The notes under the pieces: generated by a model
The model's database searches: none
Seen by the model: the letters and a program-made list of their open reading frames with translations, nothing else
What the model was told of the DNA's origin: nothing
Translations under genes and position numbers: made by a program
Part shown: positions 29,902 through 42,041 of the stretch, piece by piece
Layout: every line of letters starts with the position of its first letter
Position numbering within the stretch: position 1 is the first letter of the stretch
Assembly: GCF_963678635.1 (NCBI RefSeq)
Contig: NC_087071.1
Location: forward strand, 46,055,095-46,115,094
DNA length: 60,000 nucleotides
Direction of reading: 5' to 3'
Source: Symsagittifera roscoffensis
Taxonomy: Eukaryota; Xenacoelomorpha; Acoela; Convolutidae

Positions 29902-30023
29902 GCGGAATCCGCAACTTTAAGTGGCATCCGCAAATTGTAAGTAAAATCCGCAAATTGTAAATGGTATCCGCAAATTATAAGTGATATCCGCAAATTGTAA
30001 GCGGAATCCACATTTTGTTTGCG
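29902..30023 (+). repeat. 20-bp minisatellite (ATCCGCAAATTGTAAGTG)
   Basis: About six tandem units of 20 bp. Single GCGGATTCCA/GGAATCCGCA words recur at about 29695, 29730 and 29855 in both orientations. Confidence 0.9.
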
Positions 30024-30137
30024 AATTCCGTTACAGATATGTATATATGTAGTAGCGTTTAAAATTATGTCTTTTAATTTCATGAATTGAATTTACTAGA
30101 ATAGTAATTTACTAGACCAGTGTTTCGAATTAATGAA

Positions 30138-30165
30138 ATCCCAATTACTGATCAGTAATTGGGAT
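30138..30165. repeat. Perfect 28-bp palindrome without spacer
   Basis: The arm ATCCCAATTACTGA is followed directly by its reverse complement. It is flanked by imperfect further copies (AAATCCCAAATACTGAACTA) and lies about 55 bp before the assembly gap. Confidence 0.92.
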
Positions 30166-30218
30166 CGATAAAATCCCAAATACTGAACTAATTCGACGAT
30201 TTGCTATGCTTTGGGTTT

Positions 30219-30418
30219 NNNNNNNNNNNNNNNNNNNNNNNNNNNNNNNNNNNNNNNNNNNNNNNNNNNNNNNNNNNNNNNNNNNNNNNNNNNNNNNNNN
30301 NNNNNNNNNNNNNNNNNNNNNNNNNNNNNNNNNNNNNNNNNNNNNNNNNNNNNNNNNNNNNNNNNNNNNNNNNNNNNNNNNNNNNNNNNNNNNNNNNNNN
30401 NNNNNNNNNNNNNNNNNN
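30219..30418. other. Assembly gap (200 N)
   Basis: Exactly 200 undetermined bases, probably a fixed-size placeholder, so the true distance is unknown. Confidence 0.99.
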
Positions 30419-30499
30419 TCCGACTTTCTATACGAAAGTAACGGAATATTTGTGCTCGGGGATGGGTTTTTTCTTCAGACAAATTTCGACTTTTTAACT

Positions 30500-32049
30500 A
30501 GCAATTTTTGACGGCTTTTTTAAATATCATTCAAAAGGTATTGTTGTCCTGAGCTTAAATTTGAAAAGATAGTTCACCTGTGATCATTTTTTTGTAAAGT
30601 TATGGGGTTTAAAGATTGCCATGTTGGCCAATTTGGGACAAATAACGCGCGATATTTTTCGCGCTATTAACGCGTAAGCGGAAATTTAATCCGTCTTAGA
30701 AATCATTCCAAATTGGTTCAAAGAAGTTTATTTGCCATAATTGATTTGTTACAGTGAGCGAAATCTATTCCTTTGTTCTTTATATGGCGTGTGGGGGGAT
30801 GATTTTACAAAAAAATATCAAATTTTAGTTTTTTTTTTTTTCATTTTATTTTATTACATTTATTTTTTTTTATTTACTACTGCTCCATAAACCTCAAAAG
30901 GCAGTCGGAACATTCAGGGCTTCGCGCTGATACAAGCAGTCCTGTTTGTTGTTTAGGCTTTTTTAACCAAATATTTCGAATCAGATTACGATATTATCCG
31001 TTTAAAGTCATGGTTTGGTTAAGGGAACTTTTTTTGGTGGTGAATCGAATCTGATAATGTGTGACTCTTGTTCTTCGCGATGTTTACGCAACTAACTGAC
31101 GTATAATAATTTACTATAGCTTCGCAGATTGAAAATTCACCCATAGTTATAGTCACCAAGATCACCATCGAAATGAATTTCGACTTATTTGACACAAAAC
31201 AAACCGCGTTCCAACTACGAAGTGCTATACTCTTCAGCAAAAACTATACTGTTCGGATTCCGCGCAAACGCTATGATTATTAGAAAACTTGTAAATATCG
31301 TGCATTGATGATCCCAAATTATCAATTGTCAAACTCCATAACCCTACAAAAAGTTCGCAGAAGCAATTCTATTTGAGTTTGAGACCCGGACGTAACTTTG
31401 CAGAATACTTTTTAAAAAAAATTGGCCAAAATTGGTTCATTAAAAACTGAAATCTTTTGAATAAAATTTACCCAAGTATAAATGTTCCATCATTTTTTCG
31501 AAAGTCAAAACAAAAAGATACTAACGAGTTATGCTATATTTTACATAACTACCATACATTTGTTACTGCAAGGAAAGTTTCAATGAGTTAGTCGTTGTTC
31601 CCCTTGTCTTATTTGCAAGCTTGGTCCTGTATTAGAACTTGTAAAATTGGTAATACGTTTTTATATTAAACTTCCTGCAACACGCGATTAAGTTTAACAC
31701 GTTGCTGCATGAACTGCTCAAAAAAACTGTTCAAGTTATTCCGTCTAAGCAAAACTTCACACTTGATTTTTGATATTGCCCAAAATTTATAGTTTTTCAA
31801 TTTTTATTTCCCAAAAACTATTCCAAGGGAACAATCGGAACATTCAGGGCTTCGCCCTGATATACGAGCAGTCATGTTTTAATTGTCTTTGATCAAAATT
31901 GGTCAATTCTGGTTTGTGTCAGACCAGTTTGAGGAATGTTTCGACATTGTTAAAAAAAAACTGAGTTCGTGCTCAACCGAGATTACGGTTTGCCTTAAGC
32001 ATTTTTGTTTATCCGAGTCGAGGCTTTTCTCTAATTTGAAACAATTTTT
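30500..32049. repeat. Dispersed repeat fragments related to the gypsy 5' regions
   Basis: About 31260-31750 (plus) matches 33040-33470 and, reversed, 38100-38600, including AACTCCATAACCC, AAGTTCGCAGAAG and ACACGCGATTAAGT. The piece at about 30590-30740 is the same family in reverse orientation. Two CGGAACATTCAGGGCTTCG hairpin modules lie at about 30906 and 31832. No gene. Confidence 0.6.
31845..31861. repeat. Hairpin of the CGGAACATTCAGGG module
   Basis: TCAGGGC-TTC-GCCCTGA gives a 7-bp perfect stem with a 3-nt loop, followed by TATACGAGCAGTC. Related modules lie at about 30910, 41665, 46800 (reversed), 47580, 48915 and 50250. Confidence 0.75.
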
Positions 32050-33217
32050 GAACGGTTCTTTTGGACAGGTGTGCTCTATCTTGGACAATTGTGTTTTTTT
32101 TGGACAATCTACTTCAAAAAAGAACGGTTTGAGCGGTTTTCAAGCGGTTTTTCTGGAAAAAATTTCATAAACCGCACAAACTTCAAACGGGTTTTGAGCG
32201 GATTTTTAAAGTAAGATCTGGACGTTTTTGTTCTATAAAAAATCGCTCTAACATTGCTGACAAAACTCTCAAACCTTTTAAATCTTGAGCAGTTTTTGAG
32301 CGGAATTTCGACCCGGGCAAGCAATGACAGTACTTACACAAAGTTTTTGCGTTTTCATCAAAAAATTGATGGTCATACAATTTGCCTTTATTGATTAGCA
32401 ATTTATGCCATAAAAATTTTCCATTTTATTTTGGCGATTTAACAGATTGTCTGCCAAAACATTCAAACTCCATAACCCAACAAGAAAGTTCGCAGAAGAA
32501 ATTCATTTGATTTTGAGCTCATGACGTTATTTTGTTGAATAGTATAAAAATATTGGTCAACATCGGTTTATTAAAGATCAAAATTGTTTGAATACATTTT
32601 AGCCCGAGCATAATTGTTCCATCTTTTTTTTGAACGGTTCTTTTGGACAGGTGTGCTCTTTCTTGGACAATTGTGTTTTTTTTTGGACAATCTACTTCAA
32701 AAAAGAACGGTTTGAGCGGTTTTCAAGCGGTTTTTCTGGAAAAAATTTCATAAACCGCACAAACTTCAAACGGGTTTTGAGCGGATTTTTAAAGTAAGAT
32801 CTGGACGTTTTTGTTCTATAAAAAATCGCTCTACCATTGCTGACAAAACTCTCAAACCTTTTAAATCTTGAGCAGTTTTTGAGCGGAATTTCGACCCGGG
32901 CAAGCATTGACAGTACTTACACAAAGTTTTTGCGTTTTCATCAAAAAATTGATGGTCATACAATTTGCCTTTATTGATTAGCAATTTATGCCATAAAAAT
33001 TTTCCATTTTATTTTGGCGATTTAACAGATTGTCTGCCAAAACATTCAAACTCCATAACCCAACAAGAAAGTTCGCAGAAGAAATTCATTTGATTTTGAG
33101 CTCATGACGTTATTTTGTTGAATAGCATAAAAATATTGGTCAACATCGGTTTATTAAAGATCAAAATTGTTTGAATACATTTTAGCCCGAGCATAATTGT
33201 TCCATCTTTTTTTTCGA
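32050..33217 (+). repeat. Tandem duplication, two ~582-bp units
   Basis: 32050-32631 and 32632-33217 are nearly identical (only scattered single-base differences), beginning GAACGGTTCTTTTGGACAGG. The twin minus-strand ORFs at 32109-32324 and 32692-32907 are just the two copies of one chance frame. Confidence 0.93.
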
Positions 33218-33960
33218 AAGTCGAAACGCAAAGCGAAGTCTGAGCCACGTATACTAAATTTCATGTCATTGCCATAAATTTTTAAATGCAATAAATGTCA
33301 CAATTAATTAGCCGTTGTCAAACTTGCAGATTTTGGTTCTGTATTAAAATTTACCCAATTGGTAATAGGCTTTCATAATAAATTTCCCGCAGCACCCGAT
33401 TAAGTTGGTTACGCGTTGCTATACGAATTGCGCAAAATTACATAAAAAGTCTTTTAAGTTATTCCGCCTAACTACTTTTTTTGCAAAGTATCAAGTAAAA
33501 GATGTACCGATCACCTTCTTATTGACCCCATGATTGCACCAAAGACAATGAAAAATTCTACTCGAGTGTTGTCAAACTGTACTTACACATTGAGTCTGCA
33601 TATTATTTGAGTTGCACGTTGTACTTTGTTGGAGCTGATGGTTATGCCGACGGCAAGTAAGAATGTGAGGTAAGTGAGGTCGTTGAAGGCAAGCTGCCTA
33701 GTTAATAACAACAACCATACTGATAATTTTTGCATTTCGAAGAGAAAATCCAAAACTAGCAGGTCTGTTGATACAAAGTCCGATTTTATTACTTCTCCAC
33801 ACTTCAGATTGAGTTTTGTTTAGGAAAGCTCTTTTTGTTTAGGAAAGCTCTTTTTCACGTTGTACCACAATTGCAGCCGGCTGACATAGTCAGGCTGTGG
33901 TAGATCTGAAGCTAGAAGTCAAGATCGTTCTCATACACTTCCATTGTCGTGGCAGACTCG
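33040..33960 (+). repeat. Gypsy 5'/LTR region, left copy (arm of a long inverted repeat)
   Basis: This is the reverse-complement partner of about 38560-37600. Shared landmarks are GTACCGATCAC, TATGCCGACGGCAAG, GGTAGATCTGAAGCTAGAAG and CATTGTCGTGGCAG. It is followed by gag sequence, so it is most simply the LTR and leader of a gypsy copy on the plus strand. LTR limits were not fixed. Confidence 0.7.
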
Positions 33961-34019
33961 CTTTGACGGACTCATTGAAAAGTTGTTTCTATTTGGCAAT
34001 CCGTTGTTTCAGAATTATA

Positions 34020-35770
34020 GATTGCTCATAACTTGGTGGATGACATGGCTCAATCAGCACACTACAAAAAAGCACTCCGCTTTGTACCGTAGCAGCAGCG
34101 GGCGTCAGCAGAACCGCCACTACATGGCTCAAAGTAGGTAGCAATAGTGGAAGTGACTATAATCGCCAAATACGGAATTGAGGTACGAAATTAATTACGC
34201 GAGAAACGTGCCTTAACAACACCGATCGAACCAAGATCTGAGTTGGAAATCTCGGGCAAAACAGAGGCCCGAAAAAGAAATTTTGATCTACGTAACCGAG
34301 AAAAACGAGATGTTTGAGAGAATAAAGTTATAAAGGCACAAGAAACATAGGTACTGTGCACCTGCTTTGCATGACATGAAGCGGATGAAAAGGTTGAAGC
34401 TACATTCTCTTACGTTTGGGCATTGAAAGTCACAAGCAACTGCAGCAGAAAAGACTGGGAAAAGGTGCATAATAATAAAAACAAGACAATTAGTGGCAAC
34501 AATAGAAAAAAAATTTTTTAAAACAAGAAAAATTGTTTTTGAACAAAACAACTTCAACTGCCGGAAATAAAAGAAAAACATATCACTTGAACATATCACG
34601 CTGATCAGGTGGAATTAGTATCACGTGTCGATTGCAGCATTCGAGGTGGGAGTGGGTAAGAGATACGTTCACCTGACAAAACAGACCAAGCAACCAGTGC
34701 GGAAGACAATCTAGACTAAGCCACCTACAATCATATCCCGCAAAAAAACATCAAATTATGTTCTAAGTGAGCCAAACAAGTTCAATTTACAAAAATTTGC
34801 AGATAATCAAACGCTATCATTATGGGAAAAGGAAACGAAGAAGAACCCACTGAGTTAGAGGAAAAACACCCAGTGGTTTCGCCAAAATCATCTCTATGAA
34901 TGGATGAGAAGATATCCCATGGGATACTTTCACTGTAAGGGACATTGCAGAAGCGTTCCAAAAAAACTCAGCAAAATAAACAGGAATATTAAAACGTTCA
35001 CATCGTAAAAGTGGAAACAAGATAGCTCTAAGATTGAAAAAAAACATCAGTTCCGCAAATTCAAATATATCCCACCGGAAGACACGGCTAGAAACTTTGC
35101 ATGCCATAACGGAGATTTTATTTTTATAAAATTTATCCATAAAGCTCCGTTTACTATAGTCGATGAACAAAAACTGAACATTATCGAATGAAAGCTTCTT
35201 CCACAAATCGGAATATGACTTATCCAAAAAAAAAAACAAAAAAAGAAGTTTAATTGTTTCACAGTCCTGAAAACGAGGAGTCAAACTCTGATATCTAATA
35301 AGAGCTAGAAGATAATTTCAAGCAATTGTGTGTACGAACCGGAGAAGTAAAAAAACAATTGATGAGAACTCATTTTCTCAAAGAAATTACTCCAACACAA
35401 CAAAAGGAAGGCGGATACCAACACATCTACCAGAACAAATGGACAAAAAGATAAACAAATTGATTGATCAGAAACACATAATCAAACTAGATGATTTCTC
35501 GGACAAAAATTTATTAGCCTAATTATGGTAAGCATAAAAACGATTTAACCGTAAAACTAGCCTTAGACTCGATAAAAATATCAATAAATTGTCACACAAA
35601 GCAAATCTCTAATGCCCAATACTTAAGTGCTACTAGATATCATCCTACAGATAGTCAAAACAAACGAAAAGGAACAGAACTGATCTCACCTTTCGATTCG
35701 CGCTATGCGTACTCACAAATCCCGTTTCAATTTCACGATGTGACCGTTTCAATCTTCCTTTAAGCTTTTA
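34020..35770 (+). mobile_element. Decayed Ty3/gypsy copy, plus strand (gag to RT)
   Basis: The gag-like sequence at 34270-34480 matches the minus-strand copy at about 36690-36850. A protease end at about 35130-35190 reads APFTIVDEQKLNII. From 35328 the RT start is clear (IPTHLPEQMDKKINKLIDQ, then KHIIKLDDFSDK), followed in shifted frames by VKLALDS and FDSRYAYSQIPF (RT motif A region). Stops and frameshifts are frequent. It stops at about 35.77 kb, where the oppositely oriented copy begins. Confidence 0.75.
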
Positions 35771-35944
35771 GTTGAGTTTTTTTTTATTTCAAACGCTTTT
35801 TCTATAACTATAATTGTGAAATTATCTTGTGGGATAACTTCTCTTTCTTTCACCGATACCAAATCGGCAAATGCAAGGATTCATTTTTTCTAACTCAAAG
35901 TTTTTTCTTTTTCTCAGTCTGTTCATCATTTCCTTCCCACATAG

Positions 35945-37150
35945 AACTAACGTTTGCGGATCTGCAAACTTTCAAGATTGGTCCCGTATGGCACACTTAG
36001 AGCAAATCTGTTCTTTTTTCCGGGACATAAGTTTGCGGATCTGCAAACTTTCAAGATGTGGTCCCGTTTGGCACGCTTATAGCAGATATGTTCTTTTTTT
36101 CCGGGACATAAATGCGGGTGGTTTTGTCCAACTTGTCTTCCACACTTGTGGCATGATCTGTTTTGTCGTTTTTGGTTTGGGTTTCGGGTTTCCTTTCCCA
36201 GGTACAGTAACTTCCTTGTGGGAAAGTTTGGCTTTCTCTCATCTGTCCACAACCACGTTGATCATTTTAGTAATTAGACTATCCTCCTCGGCCTCGCGGT
36301 TAGTTGTTATCCATAAGTTTTGTTTGATAACGGATGATGTCGATTGGTCAAATGTAATTGTATTTATTGTTTTGCTGAGTTCCTTTCCTTTCTTGCGCCA
36401 AATTGAACTTTCGTATGCATCTTGTTGAGTTTCTGCTAATAAAACTTCGGCTATTTTTCGTGGCTCTTAAGGGCAGTGAAAATTTCTTCTGTGTATTCCT
36501 CTTCTCCAATCGGTGCGTGATGTCAGTTCTACCAGATCTGCACAGAGCTTTTCCATGGATTCATTTTTCTTTTGTTTCCGGCAGACGATATTGTATCGTT
36601 CAAAAGTAGTTATTCTTGTTGGATTGAATCTTATGCTGTCACTAAAAATCTGGCTGTTGTTGCTTGTAGATTATTTACCAATCTTTACTGTTGGAATTGC
36701 TTTAGACCTTTCGCGCCCAAACATAAGAAAACGTAAAATATGTCTTCGGAATCCGCTTCGTCCCACGCGCATAGTTGCACAGTACCCCGTTTTCTCGTGT
36801 CTATGTAATTTTTCCCATCCAACTCATTAATCTTGTCTACGTATACTGCGATTTGTTTTCGTGCCTCCTTTTCGCCTGATATTTCGATGTCATATGTTGG
36901 CTCAATCGGTTCCGTTAAGTCCGGTTTTTCGAGTAAAATTTTTCGTATCTCAATTCCGGTTTAGGCAAATTTCGCCATCTAAATTTTTGCTGCCCCTTTT
37001 GGCCAATCTAATAGCGGTTCTGATGACGCCCGCCGCCGAAATGGGATGATGCTGAGTTAGCGGGATGACAAACAGTTTTCAACAAGAACGAAAATTAGGT
37101 CTGCCAGCAATTTTAGAGATATTCTGGATATCAATCTCGACATTCTGGAA
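35945..37150 (-). mobile_element. Decayed Ty3/gypsy gag, minus strand
   Basis: The minus strand reads gag from about 37.1 kb to a nucleocapsid with two zinc-knuckle-like motifs: CHKCGR...HPHLCPGKK, then ICYKRAKRDHILKVCRS, where the second Cys of the second knuckle has become Arg. The pattern is that of gypsy-clade nucleocapsids. Frameshifts and stops break the frame. It is truncated at about 35.9 kb, after the nucleocapsid. Confidence 0.7.
35951..36111 (-). repeat. 80-bp tandem duplication in the nucleocapsid region
   Basis: Two adjacent copies begin GTTTGCGGATCTGCAAACTT (about 35951 and 36030) and end with TTCCGGGACATAA. They duplicate the second zinc-knuckle segment. GTTTGCGGATCTGCAAAC is itself a near-palindrome. 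Confidence 0.88.
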
Positions 37151-37599
37151 TTGTCAAAAATGAGTCTCGATAGCATGGAAACAAACTTGCTACAGCATGC
37201 AAAAATTCGCCGATTCGAAGGCATGGTTCCAAAAGAAAATTTGATAGAAAATTTCCATAAGAATTTCGAAATAAAGCTGTTGATTATTGCATCAGCTTAG
37301 GGCGCTTCGCATTTCATTCACAGAAAGCAGATTTCACGACATCGACATTCTTATATAGTCTCGGCGTTGTAAAGTGCTTGACACTTAAGATAACTAGAAA
37401 GAAGAGAAGACATCAACGAGAATCTTCTGTTCGCGTTGCATTAACAGTCTCAATTTGACTTCAGCCGAATGCATATAATATCAATACTGGCTATTTTGTC
37501 CGATTGTTACCGAAAACCCAGCAGTTGCCGCGACAACCTACCAACCGACTGGTAGACAAACGAATGAGTGAGGGCACTCAGCATAGTGGTGTAGCGTTC

Positions 37600-38560
37600 A
37601 CTTTGTGATCGTCAAAACGAGTAATCGACTCCCTGCCACGACAATGATAGAGTGTGACAACAAGCTCTTACTTAACTTCTAGCTTCAGGTCTACCATAGC
37701 CTGATCGGTTCAGCGGTAATCGTGATGCTATGTGAAAAGTCTACATTTACAAAAAACAGACTCGAGTCGCAAAAAAGACCTTTCCGCAACAAAAACACAG
37801 GCTGGAATGTAGGGAAGTAATAAGCAAAACGGACTTTGTTTAAACAGGCCTGATAGCTTTTTGTATTTTCTTGGTGAATCGCAGAAATTATCATTATGGT
37901 TATTACTATCAACTGGACAGCTTATTTTCAACGGCATCGTTTACCTCACTTTCTTTCTTGCCGTCGGCATAAACTTCAGCTCGAACTATAATCCAACATA
38001 AAACTCAAGTAATATGCACACTCAATGTGTAAGTACAGTGTGACACCACTCAAGTAGACTTTGTCATCGTCTTTAGTGCAAAAAAGAGGTCATTGAAAAA
38101 GTGATCGGTACAACTTTTACTTATTATTTAGCGAAAAAGTCGTTTTGCGGAATAACATGAATAACTTTTTTTTGAAAATTTGTTCAACTCGTACAGCAAC
38201 GCACTATACTTAATCGCGTGTTGCAGGAATTTTAATTTTAATTTGAAACATCACAAAGGTTACAACGGCAAAGTAGTTGAAACGAAAAATGCATTAACAA
38301 ATTTGTGGCAACGACATAGATTTTAGCATACCTGGTTTAGACTTCGCTTTTCGTTTCAACTTCCGAAGAAAATGATGGAACATTTATTCTTTGGCTAAAT
38401 TATACTCTGACCAATTTGATTATTTAAATTGTTTTTGACCACATCTTTAGGCTTATCAAAATCTATTGTCCTGAGCTCCATATCAAAAAAAAATATTTTT
38501 AATGCGACCTTTTTTGTATCGTTATGGAGTTTGAAAATGAATAATTTGGGAACCTCAATG
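37600..38560 (-). repeat. Gypsy 5'/LTR region, right copy (inverted-repeat arm)
   Basis: Reverse-complement match to 33040-33960, about 70-75% by eye. It lies upstream (on the minus strand) of the minus-strand gag, the same order as in the left copy. Confidence 0.7.
37621..37638 (-). promoter_or_regulatory. Candidate tRNA primer-binding site
   Basis: The minus strand reads TGGCAGGGAGTCGATTAC just after the presumed LTR. It starts with TGG, as expected for a site pairing with a tRNA ending in CCA, and its complement (GTAATCGACTCCCTGCCA) looks like a tRNA T-arm and 3' end. In the left copy only TGGCAG remains, next to a small deletion. Confidence 0.5.
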
Positions 38561-38699
38561 CACGCTATTTTTAAGTTTTATAATAACGTATAGCGTTTAC
38601 TTCGAATTAAATCATCGCTTAAGAAAATGAGACTACTTAATTGACCCAAACAAAATCATGGTTTGACCTCAATAGACGGAAAAAACTTGTCGTACAATT

Positions 38700-41580
38700 C
38701 AATAAGTTAACTCCATGAAAATAAAGTAGAAAAAATTTTTTGCTGAAATTGGGTAGTTCAATTCAAAAAGATCTTTCTTCATGTTCTGGCAGAGAAGTTT
38801 CTCTATCGCCACAAATGAAATGGAGAATTTTTTGGCAAAAAGCGCTAATCATACCATTTAACAGATTTGGTCATCCCGGAGTGTTACTAGATGAGAAGAT
38901 ATCATATTGCATTTGACATTAGGCCTGGATATTAAGCCCTAAAAACAAGAGAGAAAAAAGTCGTTGTATTATCGTAACTAAAGAGAAATTTTTGGGCAAA
39001 AAAGGTTAGTGATACAATTACCTTTTTTTGGTCGACCAGGGGTGTTACTAGATGAGATACAAATCATTTTGTAATTTGAAATTATGCATAGAAGAAAAAC
39101 CCTGAACAGCAAAAAAGAGCAAACCTTTCAAGCTTTCTGTATAACCTTTCTGCAGGTATCTTAAAGCCCCGTTTGACTCCACAGACTTAAATTTCTAACC
39201 AAACAATTCCATAAATTAAGTCTATGAAAAAACATTAGTCATACAAACTTCATACATTTTTGCTAGAATAGTTAAGTCGATTTTAAAAGAGTTTTTTTTC
39301 TTGCTTCAGCATAAAAGTCGTTGAAAGAACTATTATAATTAAAAAGAAATGTTTTGCCAAAAAATGCTTGTTATAAAATTACGATAAATGAAAATTTTAT
39401 GACTAGTATTTTTTCGATGGTGACATTAAAAAGTTTAGAGAGAAGTTTGATAATTGTTCCAAAATTGTTTTCTTTTTTGTCTTTTCAAGCGCAAAACGCA
39501 AATTGTTCTCTTGCAAATTTAACTTTGTGCGTACACAACGTAGTCCTGGATGCTCAAAAGTTGCTATATGCTTCTGTTTCTCTGTATATATTTTTTCAAA
39601 AACGCTCAAAAAATCAATTTCTTATGAGTTGCATATTTTTGTATGTCCTGAGCAGTGAATGAATAATACAAAAATTAGAAGTTTGCTTTTTTCATTATAT
39701 TGTTTAAGTAAAACAACTAAATTAAGAACGTTTCCAAAAAAATTGTTAAGGACTGTAAGAATTTTGATTAACCAGGGTCTGTCATTTTTGTTTGATTGTG
39801 AACACAAACAAAAATTTAGAATATTGAGAAAATAAACGTAGAATAACCACTTTTTGGTTTACGGAAAAGTGCTATCTATACAGTTTGCATGTATGGAAAA
39901 TTGCAAACCATACACCTTTCATGCAATTTTCTGTATGGAATCACATGAAAAAAGTATGACAAGCACTGACACAGAGTATCAAAAAATGTACACAGAGAAA
40001 AACTCAGCTTTGCGCAGCTTGCGATACATCACAAACCTAACAAAAACGTACGTCGAAAAAAATACGTTGAATTAAAACCTAGAGAAACCAAAACGTTCGT
40101 TCGTATAGTCAATAAAAGAAAACTAGGGGTCCAGTAAAACTTGGAGAAAGCTGTTTGATATTTATGAATTGGTTTTACTTATGCTGGTTGAAATAGGTAA
40201 TTTGAAAAATTGGACTTTGCCAGAAACCTTAGTTGCTTCTCTACTAAGTGAGAAGAGTGAAAATTTTTAAGAAATTGCTATCTTCTCAAATAAATGAAAT
40301 TTTCCTTACAAAAAATAAGGAGTCGCCAAGGAAAATTGCTCTCAACCAGTTCCTTCGATCGAACCCTTCATTTCAAAGTTGATAGGATAGTTTCTATGAA
40401 AATCAAAAAGTTTCTACAAAACGTTCAAATGTTCAAAAACTTGACTTTCCGAAAACTATACTTTATCTACAAAATTGTCTATAAAAGGCCGCTTAATTTC
40501 AGAATTTTACCAAAACCGGAATTCTCGATGGAAGAGTCAAAAAGTTTCAAAAATGATCAAAAATTTAAAATTTGACTGTTCCGCGAAATTTACCTTTTCT
40601 GTAAAAACACTTGGGGGTAGCCTCTTAAGCAGAAAAAATTCACACAATCACTTGTATCGATTGAACGCAAAAAAATCAACAATTGAGAGTTTCCTTTTCG
40701 AAAAAAGTCAGATAGTTTCAAAAGAATGTACAAAAACCAATTAATGATTTATCTGAGGGCCATGAAATTTTGTAGAAAAAATTTGAGCGCAAAAGCTATG
40801 CAGGTGAACTTGCCATTAGGCATTCTATGCGTTGAATCCAAAGTCTTAAACTTGGGAGAGTAGTTTTTGAGAAAACGAAAAAAAAATCCAAGAATATGGT
40901 CCAAACATTTCCCCCACTGATTTTTTCGAAGGCTGTAGACAAAAGGGTAAAAGCAAAAAGACAAGATGATTATGCAGACAAACAGGGGGAAAAGCGCTCT
41001 TTTTTGCTGATACGCTTTTTGAATTCCGGCAGAGTAGTTTTGTTGACATGTGAAAAATCGAAGCAACTCCAAAAAGTCCAAAGAACCCAATCCCACACAT
41101 TTTCAAAAAACATGATTTTCTCGAACAGGTTTTTTTTGCTGTTAAAAAACAAAATATGACTTGACTAAGCAGCTGCAACATCAGCCGAAACCATTTAAAT
41201 GAAAAAAAAAAACTTGAAAAAAAGTTGTTCAAAATCAGATGTGGTAAAATGACAAATTACAGAACATTCATTTATATTAAAAAAAAATTACAATCATAAT
41301 AAAATACATGCTTTACAAATTAGGACCAGACAATGAAAATGATATTTTTAAAAAACGAAAATTGAACGGACGGAAATTAGGCCGAATACCACGAGTCCGA
41401 AAAAAATCAACACTTATCAATAAACTTATCTGATAAAATAATATCTGCCCCAAATGTACTCCACATATTAACTTAACAACCTAAATGAGGTACTTTTATA
41501 TGAATTTTCAAGAAACTGAGCATGTCTTGAAATTCATCATTTCTAAATTGACCATTCTGTGACCAAAATTGTTATTAACG
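38700..41580. other. Noncoding stretch
   Basis: AT-rich. Several ORFs of 70-130 codons on both strands (for example around 40846-41232) are hydrophobic or Lys/Phe-rich with no domain, and overlap one another, so I do not call them. A degenerate AGCTT hairpin module lies near 40005. Confidence 0.45.
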
Positions 41581-42041
41581 GGAAAAAAGTCTAGTACCCG
41601 GTTGCAATACCCTTGCTTATCGCAAGAGTAATGACTAGCATTTATGGTCAACCCGGGAGTGCGGTTGGATCATTCAGGGTTTTGCCTTGATACCGGTAAT
41701 CTTATTTATACTTCGTATCGTTTTTGAACACTTTTTGAGAAAATCAATTTCAGGCTGGCACGTTTTTCATTTGTTTTGACCAATAGACGAGCACTCTCGA
41801 ATTAAAGTTCAAAAATTGAGGAAAATCAAAAAAAATTATTGGAAAAAAAAAACGTTTTAATTACGCTCTGTAAATGTTGATTGTGTTTAAATATTTAAAT
41901 TTCAGATAGAAGACAAAGAAGGAACATCATCAATATATACATTTACTCAAAAGAATCAATGCTTTTAAAAAATCTCATGTAGTTTTCAAACTGATTCTGC
42001 ACGAATTTGGTTCAAAACTACTGCAAACCGAACAGGCTGTT
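41581..42041. other. Dispersed hairpin-module repeat and 3' flank of the sepiapterin reductase gene
   Basis: GTCTAGTACCCGGTTGCAAT followed by ACCCTTGCTTATCGCAAGAG (41590-41630) is a diverged copy of a piece found in each 1.33-kb tandem unit. A GGATCATTCAGGGTTTTGCC module follows at about 41667. Confidence 0.55.

Noticed and set aside
30201-30511. Three plus ORFs and one minus ORF across the gap
   Set aside because: They are open only because the 200 N have no stop codons.
32109-32401. Minus ORFs repeated at 32692-32984
   Set aside because: Their conservation is only the recent 582-bp tandem duplication; no coding signature.
40749-41232. Overlapping minus-strand ORFs of 115 and 128 codons
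   Set aside because: Phe/Ser/Leu-rich frames overlapping each other and a plus ORF, with no domain, start context or splice support.
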